From Flectobacillus sp. BAB-3569 (GTDB lineage: Bacteria > Bacteroidota > Bacteroidia > Cytophagales > Spirosomataceae), in contig NZ_NJFZ01000013.1 in assembly GCF_002270355.1 (NCBI RefSeq), positions 1-64,000 on the forward strand: 64,000 nt of DNA, given 5' to 3'. A program made the translations under genes and the position numbers. Of the stretch, positions 7,839 through 17,053 are shown piece after piece. The number at the start of each line of letters is the position of its first letter. The stretch's first letter is position 1. A model generated the notes under the pieces. That model was not told the DNA's origin and did no database searches. It was given only the letters and a program-made list of their open reading frames with translations.

Positions 7839-8952
7839 GTATATCTATCAACTCTTAAAATGGCCAAATTTTACGTGGGATACTGAGGTAATCACGCCTT
7901 TATTGGCATCAGTGCGCTACAAACAGGGTAAACTAACAGGTAGAATGATGGGCTTAGGTTTTTCTTTGCAAGAAGAAGCCGAGCTTAAAACGCTCACCGA
8001 AGACGTACTCAAGACCAGTGAAATTGAAGGGGAGTTTTTGAATCCAGAACAAGTTCGCTCTTCGGTAGCTCGTAAATTAGGGATGGATATTGGAAGCTCA
8101 GTACCTTCCGATCGCCATGTGGATGGAGTGGTCGAAATGCTCTTGGATGCGACTAAACATTTTTCACAATCCCTGAGTGATGAACGATTATTTGGCTGGC
8201 ATGCTGCTTTATTTCCAACAGGTAGAAGCGGGATGTTCAAAATCACCGTGGGCGATTGGCGTACCGCTCAAGAAGGTCCTATGCAGGTGGTGTCAGGCGC
8301 TATGGGAAGAGAAATCGTACATTTTGAAGCACCCATTGCCGAAAAAGTGGCTGACGAAATGCAAGCATTCTTGGCATGGTTCAATGAAAGTCAATCTTAT
8401 GATTTAATCTTAAAGGCAGGAATAGCCCATCTTTGGTTTGTAACGATTCACCCTTTTGATGATGGCAACGGTCGAATCGCTCGTGCCTTGACAGATTTAT
8501 TGTTAGCTCGCTCAGACGAGAGTTCACAGCGTTTTTATAGTATGTCTGCTCAAATTCAAAAAGAGCGAAAGACGTATTATACCATGCTTGAAAGAACTCA
8601 AAAGGGCGATTTAGATATTACAGATTGGCTATTTTGGTTTTTGTCTTGTTTAGAAAGGGCTCTTACCGAAGCCGAGCAAACCTTAGATTCTGTATTAAAA
8701 AAAGCCCGCTACTGGAGCTATTTTTCTACCAAAATACTCAATGAACGCCAGCATTTTATGTTAAACAAATTGATGGATGGTTTTGAAGGAAAACTAAATA
8801 CGTCAAAATGGGCAAAAATGACCAAAGTTTCGAATGACACGGCGTTGAGGGATATTCAAAATCTGGAAAGTCAGCAGGTATTGGTGAGAGAAAACGCAGG
8901 CGGACGAAGTACGCATTATCAATTGATTGATTTGGGAAAAATAGATTTCTAG
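7837..8952 (+). CDS. Fic family protein with N-terminal DUF4172
   Basis: About 371 residues from ATG at 7837, which gives the family start MYIYQLLKWPNFTWD; an in-frame GTG six bases upstream is less likely. DUF4172 covers about residues 1-90 and contains the inhibitory-helix motif TSEIEG (about 60-65, the [S/T]xxxE[G/N] form). The Fic core carries the complete catalytic motif HPFDDGNGRIAR (about 205-216), so it should transfer AMP from ATP to target hydroxyls unless held off by the inhibitory Glu. The C-terminal 70 residues (KMTKVSNDTALRDIQNLE, ENAGGRSTHYQL) look like a winged helix. It is a lone gene with its own repeat-rich upstream region; no antitoxin gene is needed for this self-inhibited class. 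Confidence 0.92.
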   Translation: MYIYQLLKWPNFTWDTEVITPLLASVRYKQGKLTGRMMGLGFSLQEEAELKTLTEDVLKTSEIEGEFLNPEQVRSSVARKLGMDIGSSVPSDRHVDGVVEMLLDATKHFSQSLSDERLFGWHAALFPTGRSGMFKITVGDWRTAQEGPMQVVSGAMGREIVHFEAPIAEKVADEMQAFLAWFNESQSYDLILKAGIAHLWFVTIHPFDDGNGRIARALTDLLLARSDESSQRFYSMSAQIQKERKTYYTMLERTQKGDLDITDWLFWFLSCLERALTEAEQTLDSVLKKARYWSYFSTKILNERQHFMLNKLMDGFEGKLNTSKWAKMTKVSNDTALRDIQNLESQQVLVRENAGGRSTHYQLIDLGKIDF

Positions 8953-9071
8953 AAATAATTACTATTTTTTAACCAAACATAATTCATTTTAAATTGAGTG
9001 ATTATGTTAAAATTAGCAATAGAGAGGCAATGTTTTACCTATCAAGTCGAGTCAGAGATAGTATGAAGAAA

Positions 9072-9113
9072 TTTAGAAAGTGGTCAAAAATTGTTTTTTG
9101 ACCACTTTCTAAA
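9072..9113. terminator. Perfect 19-bp hairpin between convergent genes
   Basis: The arm at 9072-9090 (TTTAGAAAGTGGTCAAAAA) and its exact complement at 9095-9113 enclose a four-base loop TTGT. The arm ends in five A, so either strand carries a U-rich flank. Its position between convergent fic and tolC suits a bidirectional terminator, although it lies 120 bases past fic. Confidence 0.55.
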
Positions 9114-9138
9114 CAGATTTCAACTGTTTAAAAAAGTA

Positions 9139-9161
9139 AGTTCAAGACTTAGTCTTGAACT
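9139..9161. repeat. Perfect 10-bp palindrome AGTTCAAGAC/GTCTTGAACT
   Basis: Two exact 10-base arms around a TTA centre, 25 bases after the 19-bp hairpin. It may be a second terminator or a protein site; no further support. Confidence 0.35.
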
Positions 9162-9319
9162 AGGAACTTAAAACGCGTTCAATAAAAACACTAGCCCCAA
9201 ATAGGTAAAATGAGATATTGGAAAAATTAGGTTTTGTTAAAAAAGACCTAACTCTTCATGCAAAACTCAGCATTCCTATCAATGGGCTAGCAGGTATTTA
9301 TATGTGTGTTAGTAATTTA

Positions 9320-10660
9320 CTAGTTTCCGATTAAGCTTTTTAGCTCTGATACGGCAAGTGTGTAGGCCAATTGGGCAGTGTACACATCCGCATTGGCTTT
9401 GGCTACTTGTGCTTTGGTACTGAGTATGTCCGTTTTAAGGTTTAACCCAGCTGCTTGTTTATCTTCCTGAATTTTCAATTCCTTGGTACGATAATCCAAA
9501 ACACGTCGTGCCACCGCAATCAAAGACTTGCTTTGGTTGACCTTGCGATACGCTTTTTCAATATCGCTAGTTACTTGTTGTTGGAGATTCAAGATGTTTT
9601 CTTCAGCTTGCTTGACTTGCGCTTCACGCTGTTTGAGTAAGTGTTTGTTTGAAAACAAATCTTGAACATTCCATTTTAAGTTAAGTCCTACAAAAGGATT
9701 ATGATTCGGTAAAATAGGATTACCAGACTGATACGTATATCCAGTAACGAACCCAAAATCAGGCAAGGTACTTTGTTGGGCAGCCTTGATACCAAGGTTG
9801 GCTTTTTCCTTGGTTAGACTCGCAATTTGAATATCAGGGTTTGAAGAACTAGCATTTTTGAAATTCTCAATACCAGTAACTTGTTCCATGACAAAAGGTG
9901 ATTCTTGGAGGTTGAAATCTTCGTCTGAAATACCTGTCAGCTTGATTAAATCAGATTTATAATTTTGCGCCTGAATACTCAATTTCAATATATTTTGTTC
10001 TTCATCGGCGATATTGGCTAATAAACCTGCTTGGTTTACATCAATGGTTTTACCCGCTGTAATAGCTGTTTCGACATCCCCTAATTTGGCTTTAGCTACT
10101 GCTAATTTTGCTTCGGCTTCTTCTAATTGCTTTTGAGCAATGAGTGCTCCGTAATACAATTGCTCAACACCTTGACTGATTTGTAGCGCAATTTTTTGCT
10201 TTTCTTTTTCCGTAATAGCCACATCCATACGATTCACCTCCAAACCAGTCTTGATTTTAATCTGCTGACTGATAGGCTGATAGGCCGTTACACCAAGATT
10301 ATACAAATTTTTGTTCCCAATCTGAATATTTTTATCTTCGTTGGGCAGTGGAACTTGTACGGTAGAGCTTACTGGCAAAACCCCAATAGACCCCGCAGGA
10401 ATCGTGATATTGGCCAAATTGAAATTATATTGGTAATTCCCATTGACCGTAGCCGTAGGATAACGCTTGGTTTCGTCCTCTTTAATTTTGGCTTCACGTT
10501 CAACTATTTGCCACTGTTTTACTGATAAAATATGATTGCTTTTAAGAGCGGTTTCTTTCAGCTGTTGCAACGAATAGGTCGGTGTTTGAGCCGTGGCATA
10601 TTGCTCTCCCAAAGAAAGAGCAATTGCCATAAGAGTGATATTTTTAATGAAAGACTTCAT
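9320..10660 (-). CDS. TolC family outer membrane efflux protein
   Basis: 446 residues with a signal peptide (about 1-25, ending ATAQ) and two TolC-type repeats rich in long helices (for example KLAVAKAKLGDVETAI and EEAEAKLAV in the first, REAQVKQAEENILNLQQQV in the second). It is the outer-membrane duct of the tripartite pump. It is the last gene of the efflux operon, 7 bases after the RND pump gene, and is followed by the hairpins at 9072-9161. There is no lipobox, so it is not an acylated OprM-type protein. Substrate range cannot be told. Confidence 0.92.
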   Translation of the reverse strand: MKSFIKNITLMAIALSLGEQYATAQTPTYSLQQLKETALKSNHILSVKQWQIVEREAKIKEDETKRYPTATVNGNYQYNFNLANITIPAGSIGVLPVSSTVQVPLPNEDKNIQIGNKNLYNLGVTAYQPISQQIKIKTGLEVNRMDVAITEKEKQKIALQISQGVEQLYYGALIAQKQLEEAEAKLAVAKAKLGDVETAITAGKTIDVNQAGLLANIADEEQNILKLSIQAQNYKSDLIKLTGISDEDFNLQESPFVMEQVTGIENFKNASSSNPDIQIASLTKEKANLGIKAAQQSTLPDFGFVTGYTYQSGNPILPNHNPFVGLNLKWNVQDLFSNKHLLKQREAQVKQAEENILNLQQQVTSDIEKAYRKVNQSKSLIAVARRVLDYRTKELKIQEDKQAAGLNLKTDILSTKAQVAKANADVYTAQLAYTLAVSELKSLIGN

Positions 10661-10667
10661 ACCAATT

Positions 10668-13600
10668 CTATGCGTTTTGTTGTGTTAAAATGTCTTTTTT
10701 ATCCTTCGGTTTTATCCAACCTATGTATAGCACTGGCACTGACAACAAGGCCATGAGCATACTCCAAACTACCCCAAAGGCCAATACACTTGCCAATGGC
10801 GCCCACATAGGCGAGTGCGACACAATCATAGGAACCACACCAATAGCAGCAGCCATAGCTGTTAGGAAAATCGGACGTAAACGGCGCTTACCACTTTCGA
10901 TTGCGGCAGTACGAATATCCATACCATGTTTCATAAGTTCATTGGTATGATCAACAAGGATGATGGCATTTCTTACCACAATACCCGACAAGGAAATCAG
11001 ACCAATGAAAGCCGTAAAACTAAAGTTATTGCCAGTAACATATAGTCCTAAAATAGCTCCAAACAAACTCAGAGGTATAGTTAGCATCACAATAGCCGAT
11101 TCTTTGAGATTACGGAACTGGAACAATAGGATAAAGAAAATCAATACCAAACTCACCATCAATACGGTAACTAACTGAGAAAAAGTCTCTTTCTTATTAG
11201 CATCTTCGCCACCATATTCAATTCGATAGCCACTTGGTAGCTGTAACTTATTGATTTCTGGTTGAATAGCTTTGACTAATTCTGCAGGTAAAACACCTTC
11301 GGCCAATTCACTTTGCACGGTCAAGGTTCTTACGCCATTGCGGTGCATGATTTTACCCGCTTGCCATTCTGGAATAATATCTGCTATTTGGCGCAAAGGC
11401 ACATTGGCGCCCGTTACAGGCGATTTCATGTAAGTATTTGCCAAATCGTCGGTATTTCTACGACTATTTTCATCTAATCTCAGTACAATATCAACAGCAT
11501 TGTTGCCCTCATACATAGTCGAGATAGCGGCGCCACTAAAACCTGTATATACAGTTTGAGAAATACTAGTAGTAGTAAAACCTAGTCGATTGGCTTCTTC
11601 TTTGAGTTTTATCCCAAAACCATAATAGTCCTCTCCGAAATCACTTCTGACAAATTTGCTTCCTGAGGCGTTTTTGAGAATGGTTGACACTTGGGTTGAT
11701 AATTCCTTTAAATGCTTAATGTCATCACCAATAATCCGAACCTCAACTGGCGCTTTTAATGGCGAACCTTGTTGCATGAGTTTTACAAACGTTGTTCCTT
11801 CAGGGATAGCCATTTCCACTTTATTGCTCAACTCTTCTGCTAACTCTTCTGCCGTTTTGTCGGTAGTGGTATTAATCAAAATCTGCGCATAGTTGGTTGT
11901 TGGGAACTCAGGCGAGAAGTTATAGTAAAATCTTGGTGCGGCTGTTCCTGTAAAGGTAGCATAAGAAAGCACTCTTTTATCGCCTTTAATTAATGCTTCT
12001 GCTTTGAGAATCGCCTGATTGGTTTTTTCTAGCTTGGTTCCCGTTGGCATCCACAATTCTACTACAAATTGGTTACGTTCGGCGGCTGGGAAAAATAGTT
12101 GTCTTACGCCTGCTTTGAACAATAAACCCGCCAAAAGAATCGGAATGATACTGCTTACAATCGTGGCAATAGGATGTTTTACACACCATTCCAACAGATT
12201 ATTATAGCCGATTTGCATATAGTCGAGCAAGCTTTTTCTGCTTTTCTTCTCATTTTCACCATGTTGATGTAAACCTTTTTTGATAAACATAAAACATAAC
12301 ATTGGCGTAAGTAACATGGCTACGATGAACGATGACGCCAACGCAACAGCAACGGTAATTGGCAAAGCGAAGATAAACTCACCCACCGAGCCATTTAGTA
12401 AAATCATTGGCATAAAGGAGGCAATAATGGTAATAGTAGCTGCCAAAACAGGAATCACCAAGTCGCTTGCACTACGCCATGCAGCTGTCCAACGTTCTAT
12501 GCCTTCGTCCAATAATTCTACGTAGTTGTCTGCAATCACAATGGCATCGTCTACCACCATACCAAGCACCAAAATCAAAGCTGCCAATGATACCTGATGC
12601 AGTTCAATTCCTAGGGCATGCATAATCGCAAACGTCACTGCCACCGTCATTGGAATTGCCGTAGCGGCTACCGCTGCAATACGCAAGGGCAATAGCAATA
12701 CGACTACCACAATAACTGAAATAATAGCAAGAAAAAACTCATGAATAAAATGCGATACGTTTTCATCTACCAAATGAGGCTGGTTGACAATAGTCGTAAT
12801 TTTTACTTCAGAAGGTAATACTTGTTTTACGGCTTCTATCTTTTTGTTGACTTCATCTCCAAACTGTACAATATTATTGCCTTCGTGCATTTGGATGGAT
12901 AACAAAATTGCTTTGTTTCCATTTACCGTAATAATACTTTGTGGTTCGGCATAGTCACGTTTGAGACTTGCCACATCGCTTACTTTTACCGTCGAGCCAC
13001 TTTGTGAAGCACCCACTATTTGATTTGCTAAATCATTTTCGGTATTATAAAAACCATTGGTATAAAGCGGGGTTTTACTTTGCTCAGTTTTGACAGACCC
13101 CGTTGCATTGATGCTGTTTTGGGATTGTAAAACCTTTACGATTTGTTGCAAACTAACACCATATTGTGAAAGCTTTTCAGAGCTTGATGATACGACTATT
13201 TGCTCTTTTTGTTCTCCAACACGCTTAATCTTTGACGCCGCAGGAATCGTTCTTAAATAATCTTCCAACTTTTGAGCATACGTTTTCAGTTCGGCATAGC
13301 TAGCTTTATTGCTTTCTAAGGCAATAACCATAGCCTCGGTATCTCCAAAATCTGAGTTGACGATTGGCCCTCTTACGCCTTCTGGTAAATCCAATTGCTT
13401 GGATACCAGTAATTGATGGCGAAGTTTACTCCAAAATACATCTGGTAATTTTACTTTTTCTGTTAATTCTACATTGACTACTACGATACCATCTTTGGTT
13501 GTAGAATAGGTTTTTGCTTTGTTAACTTCCTCATATTGAAATAAATACTGTTCGAGCTTTTTAGTTACTTGGTCTTCTACCTGCGCTGAGTTTGCCCCGG

Positions 13601-13754
13601 GAAAGTAAGCAATAACCAAGCCCTGACGAATTGTAATTTTGGGGTCTTCACGACGAGGCATATTCATCAAAGAATTGACCCCAATCGCAAATAGCAGTAA
13701 CAATACCGATAAGGTTACGTGCTTATATTTGAGTGATGCTTGTATAATATTCAT
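10668..13754 (-). CDS. RND family efflux pump, inner membrane permease (AcrB/MexB superfamily)
   Basis: 1028 residues, the usual length of an HAE1-type RND transporter. The first helix is at about 12-30 (HVTLSVLLLLFAIGVNSL, followed by MPRREDPKI). Two large periplasmic loops separate helix 1 from 2 and helix 7 from 8. The helix-4 proton-relay segment LVLGMVVDDAIVIADN carries the paired Asp, and the second half repeats the pattern (GIVVRNAIILVDHTN). The protein uses the proton gradient to export substrates through the adaptor and TolC proteins encoded on either side. Gaps to both neighbours are 7 bases, so the three are co-transcribed. It is closer to the broad bacterial RND group with PRREDP than to E. 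coli AcrB; drug specificity is not predictable. Confidence 0.95.
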   Translation of the reverse strand: MNIIQASLKYKHVTLSVLLLLFAIGVNSLMNMPRREDPKITIRQGLVIAYFPGANSAQVEDQVTKKLEQYLFQYEEVNKAKTYSTTKDGIVVVNVELTEKVKLPDVFWSKLRHQLLVSKQLDLPEGVRGPIVNSDFGDTEAMVIALESNKASYAELKTYAQKLEDYLRTIPAASKIKRVGEQKEQIVVSSSSEKLSQYGVSLQQIVKVLQSQNSINATGSVKTEQSKTPLYTNGFYNTENDLANQIVGASQSGSTVKVSDVASLKRDYAEPQSIITVNGNKAILLSIQMHEGNNIVQFGDEVNKKIEAVKQVLPSEVKITTIVNQPHLVDENVSHFIHEFFLAIISVIVVVVLLLPLRIAAVAATAIPMTVAVTFAIMHALGIELHQVSLAALILVLGMVVDDAIVIADNYVELLDEGIERWTAAWRSASDLVIPVLAATITIIASFMPMILLNGSVGEFIFALPITVAVALASSFIVAMLLTPMLCFMFIKKGLHQHGENEKKSRKSLLDYMQIGYNNLLEWCVKHPIATIVSSIIPILLAGLLFKAGVRQLFFPAAERNQFVVELWMPTGTKLEKTNQAILKAEALIKGDKRVLSYATFTGTAAPRFYYNFSPEFPTTNYAQILINTTTDKTAEELAEELSNKVEMAIPEGTTFVKLMQQGSPLKAPVEVRIIGDDIKHLKELSTQVSTILKNASGSKFVRSDFGEDYYGFGIKLKEEANRLGFTTTSISQTVYTGFSGAAISTMYEGNNAVDIVLRLDENSRRNTDDLANTYMKSPVTGANVPLRQIADIIPEWQAGKIMHRNGVRTLTVQSELAEGVLPAELVKAIQPEINKLQLPSGYRIEYGGEDANKKETFSQLVTVLMVSLVLIFFILLFQFRNLKESAIVMLTIPLSLFGAILGLYVTGNNFSFTAFIGLISLSGIVVRNAIILVDHTNELMKHGMDIRTAAIESGKRRLRPIFLTAMAAAIGVVPMIVSHSPMWAPLASVLAFGVVWSMLMALLSVPVLYIGWIKPKDKKDILTQQNA

Positions 13755-13761
13755 GACGCAA

Positions 13762-14796
13762 CTATTTAATTGTGATTAGAGAACCATCCGAAAGTTTGTT
13801 TTGACCTGCTGATACCACAACCTCGCCAACATTCAGTCCCGAAACTACCTCTACTTGATTATCTGCTACTTTTCCGATACTGATTTTGCGTTTGAATGCT
13901 TTGTTTTGGGCTTGGTCAACCACATAAACAAACTCTTGATTATCCAAATCGTGATTGATGATCTCTAATGGCAATAATACTCTTTGTGCAGATACATTTG
14001 TCTTGATACGTGCTTCGGCAATCATTCCCGGACGAATCAAAAGACCTGGATTGTCTACTTCTATTTTGATGGTAAAAGCTCTGGAAGTAGCATCAGCCGC
14101 CGAACCTACCTCGGTTACTCGTCCTTTGAAAGTTTTGTCCAAAGCCGAAATCGTGACATCAGCAACTTGTCCTAATTTGATCAAATGAAGTTCACCTTCA
14201 GGTATATACGCAAGTACTTTAACCTTTCGAATATCTGAAATCACCAATAGCGGATTTCCAGTACCAATGATTTCTCCAACCTCTCCTAATTTTTTAATTA
14301 ATACTCCGCTGATAGGTGAATACAATTTAGTGTCAGTTAGATTTTTCTGATGTAGTTGTTGCTGTAATTTGGCTTGTTGTAAAGTAAAATTTACTTTTGA
14401 AAAATCACTTTCAGAGATACTATTTCGGTCCCGCATTAGCTTAAGTCGATTGTACTCATCTGATACTTGGTTGACTTGTACATCTGATAAGTCCTTCGCT
14501 ATCTTATAGTTGGTGGGCTCAATAGTTGCGACTAATTGACCTTTTCCAATATTTTGCCCTTCACGACTAGAGATGAAATTGATACGACCTGCCACCAAAA
14601 AACCTAATCTAACCGTAGTGCTACCGTCGACGTTCCCACTAACCGAAACCTCTTTGTTGGCTTGCGATGATTCAACTTTAGTAACATTTACAGCAATAGC
14701 CTGAGCTCTATTTTCTGTAGTTTTTGTTTCATTGTGTTTGCAACTTGCCAATAACAAAGTTGTAAGCACACCTAGATAAATATTAGCGTACTTCAT
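13762..14796 (-). CDS. RND periplasmic adaptor (membrane fusion protein), lipoprotein
   Basis: 344 residues. A lipobox LLASC puts the acylated Cys at 19. A beta-barrel/lipoyl half-motif around 60-95 (VRLGFLVAGRINFISSREGQNIGKGQLVATI) is followed by a short alpha-hairpin (about 100-145), the second lipoyl half (LYSPISGVLIKKLGEVGEIIGTGNPLLVI), then barrel and membrane-proximal domains. It links the RND pump to the TolC duct. It starts 13 bases after the small NAD-lobe-like gene and ends 7 bases before the pump gene. Confidence 0.93.
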   Translation of the reverse strand: MKYANIYLGVLTTLLLASCKHNETKTTENRAQAIAVNVTKVESSQANKEVSVSGNVDGSTTVRLGFLVAGRINFISSREGQNIGKGQLVATIEPTNYKIAKDLSDVQVNQVSDEYNRLKLMRDRNSISESDFSKVNFTLQQAKLQQQLHQKNLTDTKLYSPISGVLIKKLGEVGEIIGTGNPLLVISDIRKVKVLAYIPEGELHLIKLGQVADVTISALDKTFKGRVTEVGSAADATSRAFTIKIEVDNPGLLIRPGMIAEARIKTNVSAQRVLLPLEIINHDLDNQEFVYVVDQAQNKAFKRKISIGKVADNQVEVVSGLNVGEVVVSAGQNKLSDGSLITIK

Positions 14797-14809
14797 GGTT
14801 TGGGGATGT

Positions 14810-15211
14810 TTAAATGAATAAAGATTTTTGTATGGTTATTTCTTGAATGTCTAAAAAGCGTAACAGCGCTGCTGATTTTTCACAAAACTCTTCGTTGCCA
14901 CATATCATAAATTCCATCTGACTCATGGTATTGGCATTGATAATAGATTCTAATTCAGGGTGTTCTTGAAAAAAGTTATCAAAAACTTCCGTGGAAATCA
15001 AATAGGTAAATAGTACCGTTGGATAATGTCTAACCAAAATATCAAGCTCTCGGCGAAAATTAAAAATTTGGTTTGGTGAATAGTACACTACTGAAACATG
15101 ATGCATTCCTGAGGTGGTAAGTTTTGCTTTTACCTGAGGAAAAATGGTTGCCATTCCCGACTCGTCGGTGATGAAAACCCAATGAATACTATTGTCAAAA
15201 TCTGCCTCCAT
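14810..15211 (-). CDS. Small protein resembling the NAD-binding lobe of ferredoxin reductases
   Basis: 133 residues, no signal peptide and no membrane helix. The layout WVFITDESGMATIFPQVKA, VSVVYYSPNQIFNFRRELDILVRHYP, LFTYLIS and finally MICGNEEFCEKSAALLRFLDI..I follows the C-terminal NAD(P)-binding half of ferredoxin-NADP reductase-like proteins. In those proteins a GxGxxP loop, a YxxRxxxdifFreEL segment and a CGPxxM motif appear in this order. The glycine loop is degenerate and the FAD-binding half is absent, so catalytic activity is doubtful. It is the first gene of the RND operon (13 bases before the adaptor), where a regulator would normally be, so a sensing or accessory role is possible. 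Fold assignment is from motif order only. Confidence 0.5.
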   Translation of the reverse strand: MEADFDNSIHWVFITDESGMATIFPQVKAKLTTSGMHHVSVVYYSPNQIFNFRRELDILVRHYPTVLFTYLISTEVFDNFFQEHPELESIINANTMSQMEFMICGNEEFCEKSAALLRFLDIQEITIQKSLFI

Positions 15212-15308
15212 CGTTTTGGCGTTTAAATTTGATGTGACAAAGTTGGGGCTAAGAAAAATGGAAATTTTTAATCTATATTAAAAAATGAAGCCCTATCAAT
15301 ATTTTTTT

Positions 15309-15428
15309 AGGCACAAGGCAACAGGCACAAGGCAAAGAGTGTTAAAATGTTTTTAACGACCACAGATATGCATTTTTCCATAGCCCACCGCCAAAAGCCG
15401 TTACCTGAAAGCTTCAGGTGCAATCTTA
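15309..15428 (+). repeat. Dispersed intergenic repeat, family A, copy 1
   Basis: Modules in order: AGGCACAAGGCA twice, AAAGAGTGTTAAAATGTTTT, a variable stretch, ATGCATTTTTCCATAGCCCA, CCGCCAAAAGCCGTTACCTG, AAAGCTTCAGG. The same order occurs at 44821-44930 and 58357-58456 on the plus strand and at 22784-22894 on the minus strand. No coding potential. Confidence 0.75.
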
Positions 15429-15447
15429 AATCTAATTTTTCTGATTT

Positions 15448-15475
15448 AGGCACAAGGCAACAGGCACAAGGCAAG
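15448..15475 (+). repeat. Partial tandem copy of family A (leading module only)
   Basis: Only the AGGCACAAGGCA doublet is repeated here, 20 bases after the end of copy 1. It suggests that this module can duplicate on its own. Confidence 0.6.
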
Positions 15476-15554
15476 GACAATTCACAACTCACAACTCATA
15501 ATTCAGCACTAATACTTAAGGCTGTCTAAAATCTTTAAGTTTAGAGAAAAATCT

Positions 15555-16118
15555 CTATTTCGTCTTCGAGCGAATTACACTCAAGGTCTGTTGCGTAATA
15601 CCCAAATACGACGCAATATGCCCTAGCGGCGCACGCATCAGAATAGAAGGATGATCGTTAAGCAATGTCGTATATCGTTCTTGAGCGGTATGAAATTGCA
15701 GTGAGTAAAGCCTATCCGAAAATAATTTTACCATCTGTATAGAAGTCAAAAAAACATAATCTTTCAAGGCAGGGATTTCTTCAGCCAAAGTCATAAAGTC
15801 TCGGTACTGAATGGTTCTTAAGGTCACATCCTCCAAAGCTTCGGTACCATAAGGAGTGGGCTGATTAAAAAATACGCTATCGATATTCATAGAAACAAAG
15901 CCCTCTTCGAAGAAAAAGTGTGTAATATCTTTGTCATTGTGGCTGTAGTAATTTCGCAGTAATCCTTTTTCCACAAATGTTGCCTTTTGAGAGTTAGCCC
16001 CTGGCATAATCAAAATAGTATTTTTGGCATGACGCTCAGTCTTGAAGGCTTTATTAATCCGTTCTTGTTGGGCTTCTGTCAAAGATATTTTGCTGCTGAT
16101 ATGTTGTAAAAAATCCAT
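15555..16118 (-). CDS. Crp/Fnr family transcriptional regulator
   Basis: 187 residues. An N-terminal cyclic-nucleotide-binding-type beta-roll covers about 10-115 (PGANSQKATFVEKGLLRNYYSHNDKDITHFFFEEGFVSM); a long dimer helix follows; and a C-terminal winged helix carries APLGHIASYLGITQQTLSVIRSK. The roll lacks the Arg-Ser phosphate motif of true cAMP receptors, as is usual in the many Bacteroidota paralogues of this family, so the effector is unknown. It is divergent from the YHS gene across 215 bases, which makes that gene a plausible target. It ends close to repeat family A. Confidence 0.88.
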   Translation of the reverse strand: MDFLQHISSKISLTEAQQERINKAFKTERHAKNTILIMPGANSQKATFVEKGLLRNYYSHNDKDITHFFFEEGFVSMNIDSVFFNQPTPYGTEALEDVTLRTIQYRDFMTLAEEIPALKDYVFLTSIQMVKLFSDRLYSLQFHTAQERYTTLLNDHPSILMRAPLGHIASYLGITQQTLSVIRSKTK

Positions 16119-16333
16119 AGGAGAAAGGATAAGTTTTGGCGGCGCTTAGGCCTATGGCATTGATTGAGATATAAAGATGAACAAAGCAACAAAATTCAAC
16201 AGCAAATTCCAATAAGGAATGCAAGCTTCTACCAAATGCTTTTTTCCTAGAAAATAGTTTTATGTCATGTAGCCGACTTTTTATCAAGTAGGTAACACCG
16301 AAGTTTGTGAAGAAAATTTTTAATCACAAAACA

Positions 16334-16789
16334 ATGAAAACCAACCTATTTGTATTGCTTTTATTTTTGGTGTCAACAAGCGTACAGCTTTTGGCGCAAG
16401 AAACCGACGTTTTCCAGAAAGATGGAATCGCTATTCGTGGATACGATCCTGTGGCTTATTTCAAACAAAGTAAGCCAGTGAAAGGACAAGAAACAATTTC
16501 CCATGACTGGAATGGCGTAAAATGGTTGTTTAGTTCAGAAGAAAACAAGGAAGATTTCAAGGCAAATCCTGAAAAGTTTGCACCTCAATTTGGAGGATAC
16601 TGTGCTTATGGTTTGAGCGAAAACCACAAATCGCCAACAGAACCAGAGGCCTTCACGATTGTGGATGACAAATTGTATTTGAACTATAACCTAAAAGTGA
16701 AGGAATTATGGAAAAAAGATATTCCGGGGAGAATCAAGAAAGCAAATGATTTTTGGCCTGCTTTAATGTCAAAAACTGCCAAACAATAG
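16334..16789 (+). CDS. Exported YHS domain protein
   Basis: About 151 residues from ATG at 16334 (MKTNLFVLLLF), which gives a clean signal peptide ending near LLAQ; an in-frame GTG at 16307 would add nine residues and is less likely. The YHS core is clear: AIRGYDPVAYFKQSKPVKG, then NGVKWLFSSEENKEDFKANPEKFAPQFGGYCAYGL. YHS domains are linked to metal binding, often copper, but several of this exported type have no known function. It is followed by a terminator at 16841-16874. Possibly controlled by the divergent Crp-type gene. Confidence 0.88.
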   Translation: MKTNLFVLLLFLVSTSVQLLAQETDVFQKDGIAIRGYDPVAYFKQSKPVKGQETISHDWNGVKWLFSSEENKEDFKANPEKFAPQFGGYCAYGLSENHKSPTEPEAFTIVDDKLYLNYNLKVKELWKKDIPGRIKKANDFWPALMSKTAKQ

Positions 16790-16840
16790 CAGAACTATCT
16801 ATTTAGGCAAAAACTGAATATCCATGTTGTTAATATCATG

Positions 16841-16874
16841 AAGGCGGAGAGGTAAAAAACTTCTCCGCTTTTTT
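16841..16874 (+). terminator. Intrinsic terminator after YHS gene
   Basis: GCGGAGA (16844-16850) pairs with TCTCCGC (16862-16868), extended by AAG/CTT, and is followed at once by a run of T. It lies 52 bases past the YHS stop. Confidence 0.75.
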
Positions 16875-17053
16875 GTTGCTAAATGATGAAAGTCAAAAAA
16901 GCTGACAGCCTTTTATTTATCCTCTTCAATTGCATGTGAATACAGTATTTTTAAAGAATTATATCCTTTAACAAGTAGCCGAATTTTTCAGTTATATTGT
17001 TATTCTTAGATATTTTTGATTATTTCGTACAGCTTTCTAATATAACCTCAATC

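Larger units (their letters stand above)
8953..9319. other. Gene-free 367-base stretch with two hairpins
   Basis: The space between convergent fic and tolC genes has no credible ORF on either strand. It holds a 19-bp perfect hairpin (9072-9113) and a 10-bp one (9139-9161). The rest is AT-rich sequence in which I recognise nothing. Confidence 0.6.
15212..15554. other. Gene-free 343-base stretch holding dispersed repeat family A
   Basis: The space between the efflux operon start and the Crp-type gene. It contains one near-complete repeat copy (15309-15428), a partial tandem copy (15448-15475), and a run of AATTCACAACTCACAACTC type sequence (15479-15510). No gene seen. The efflux promoter should lie just above 15211. 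Confidence 0.6.

Noticed and set aside
15307-15529. Opposed short frames of about 60 codons
   Set aside because: They consist of repeat family A translated; the other copies of the repeat do not keep these frames open.
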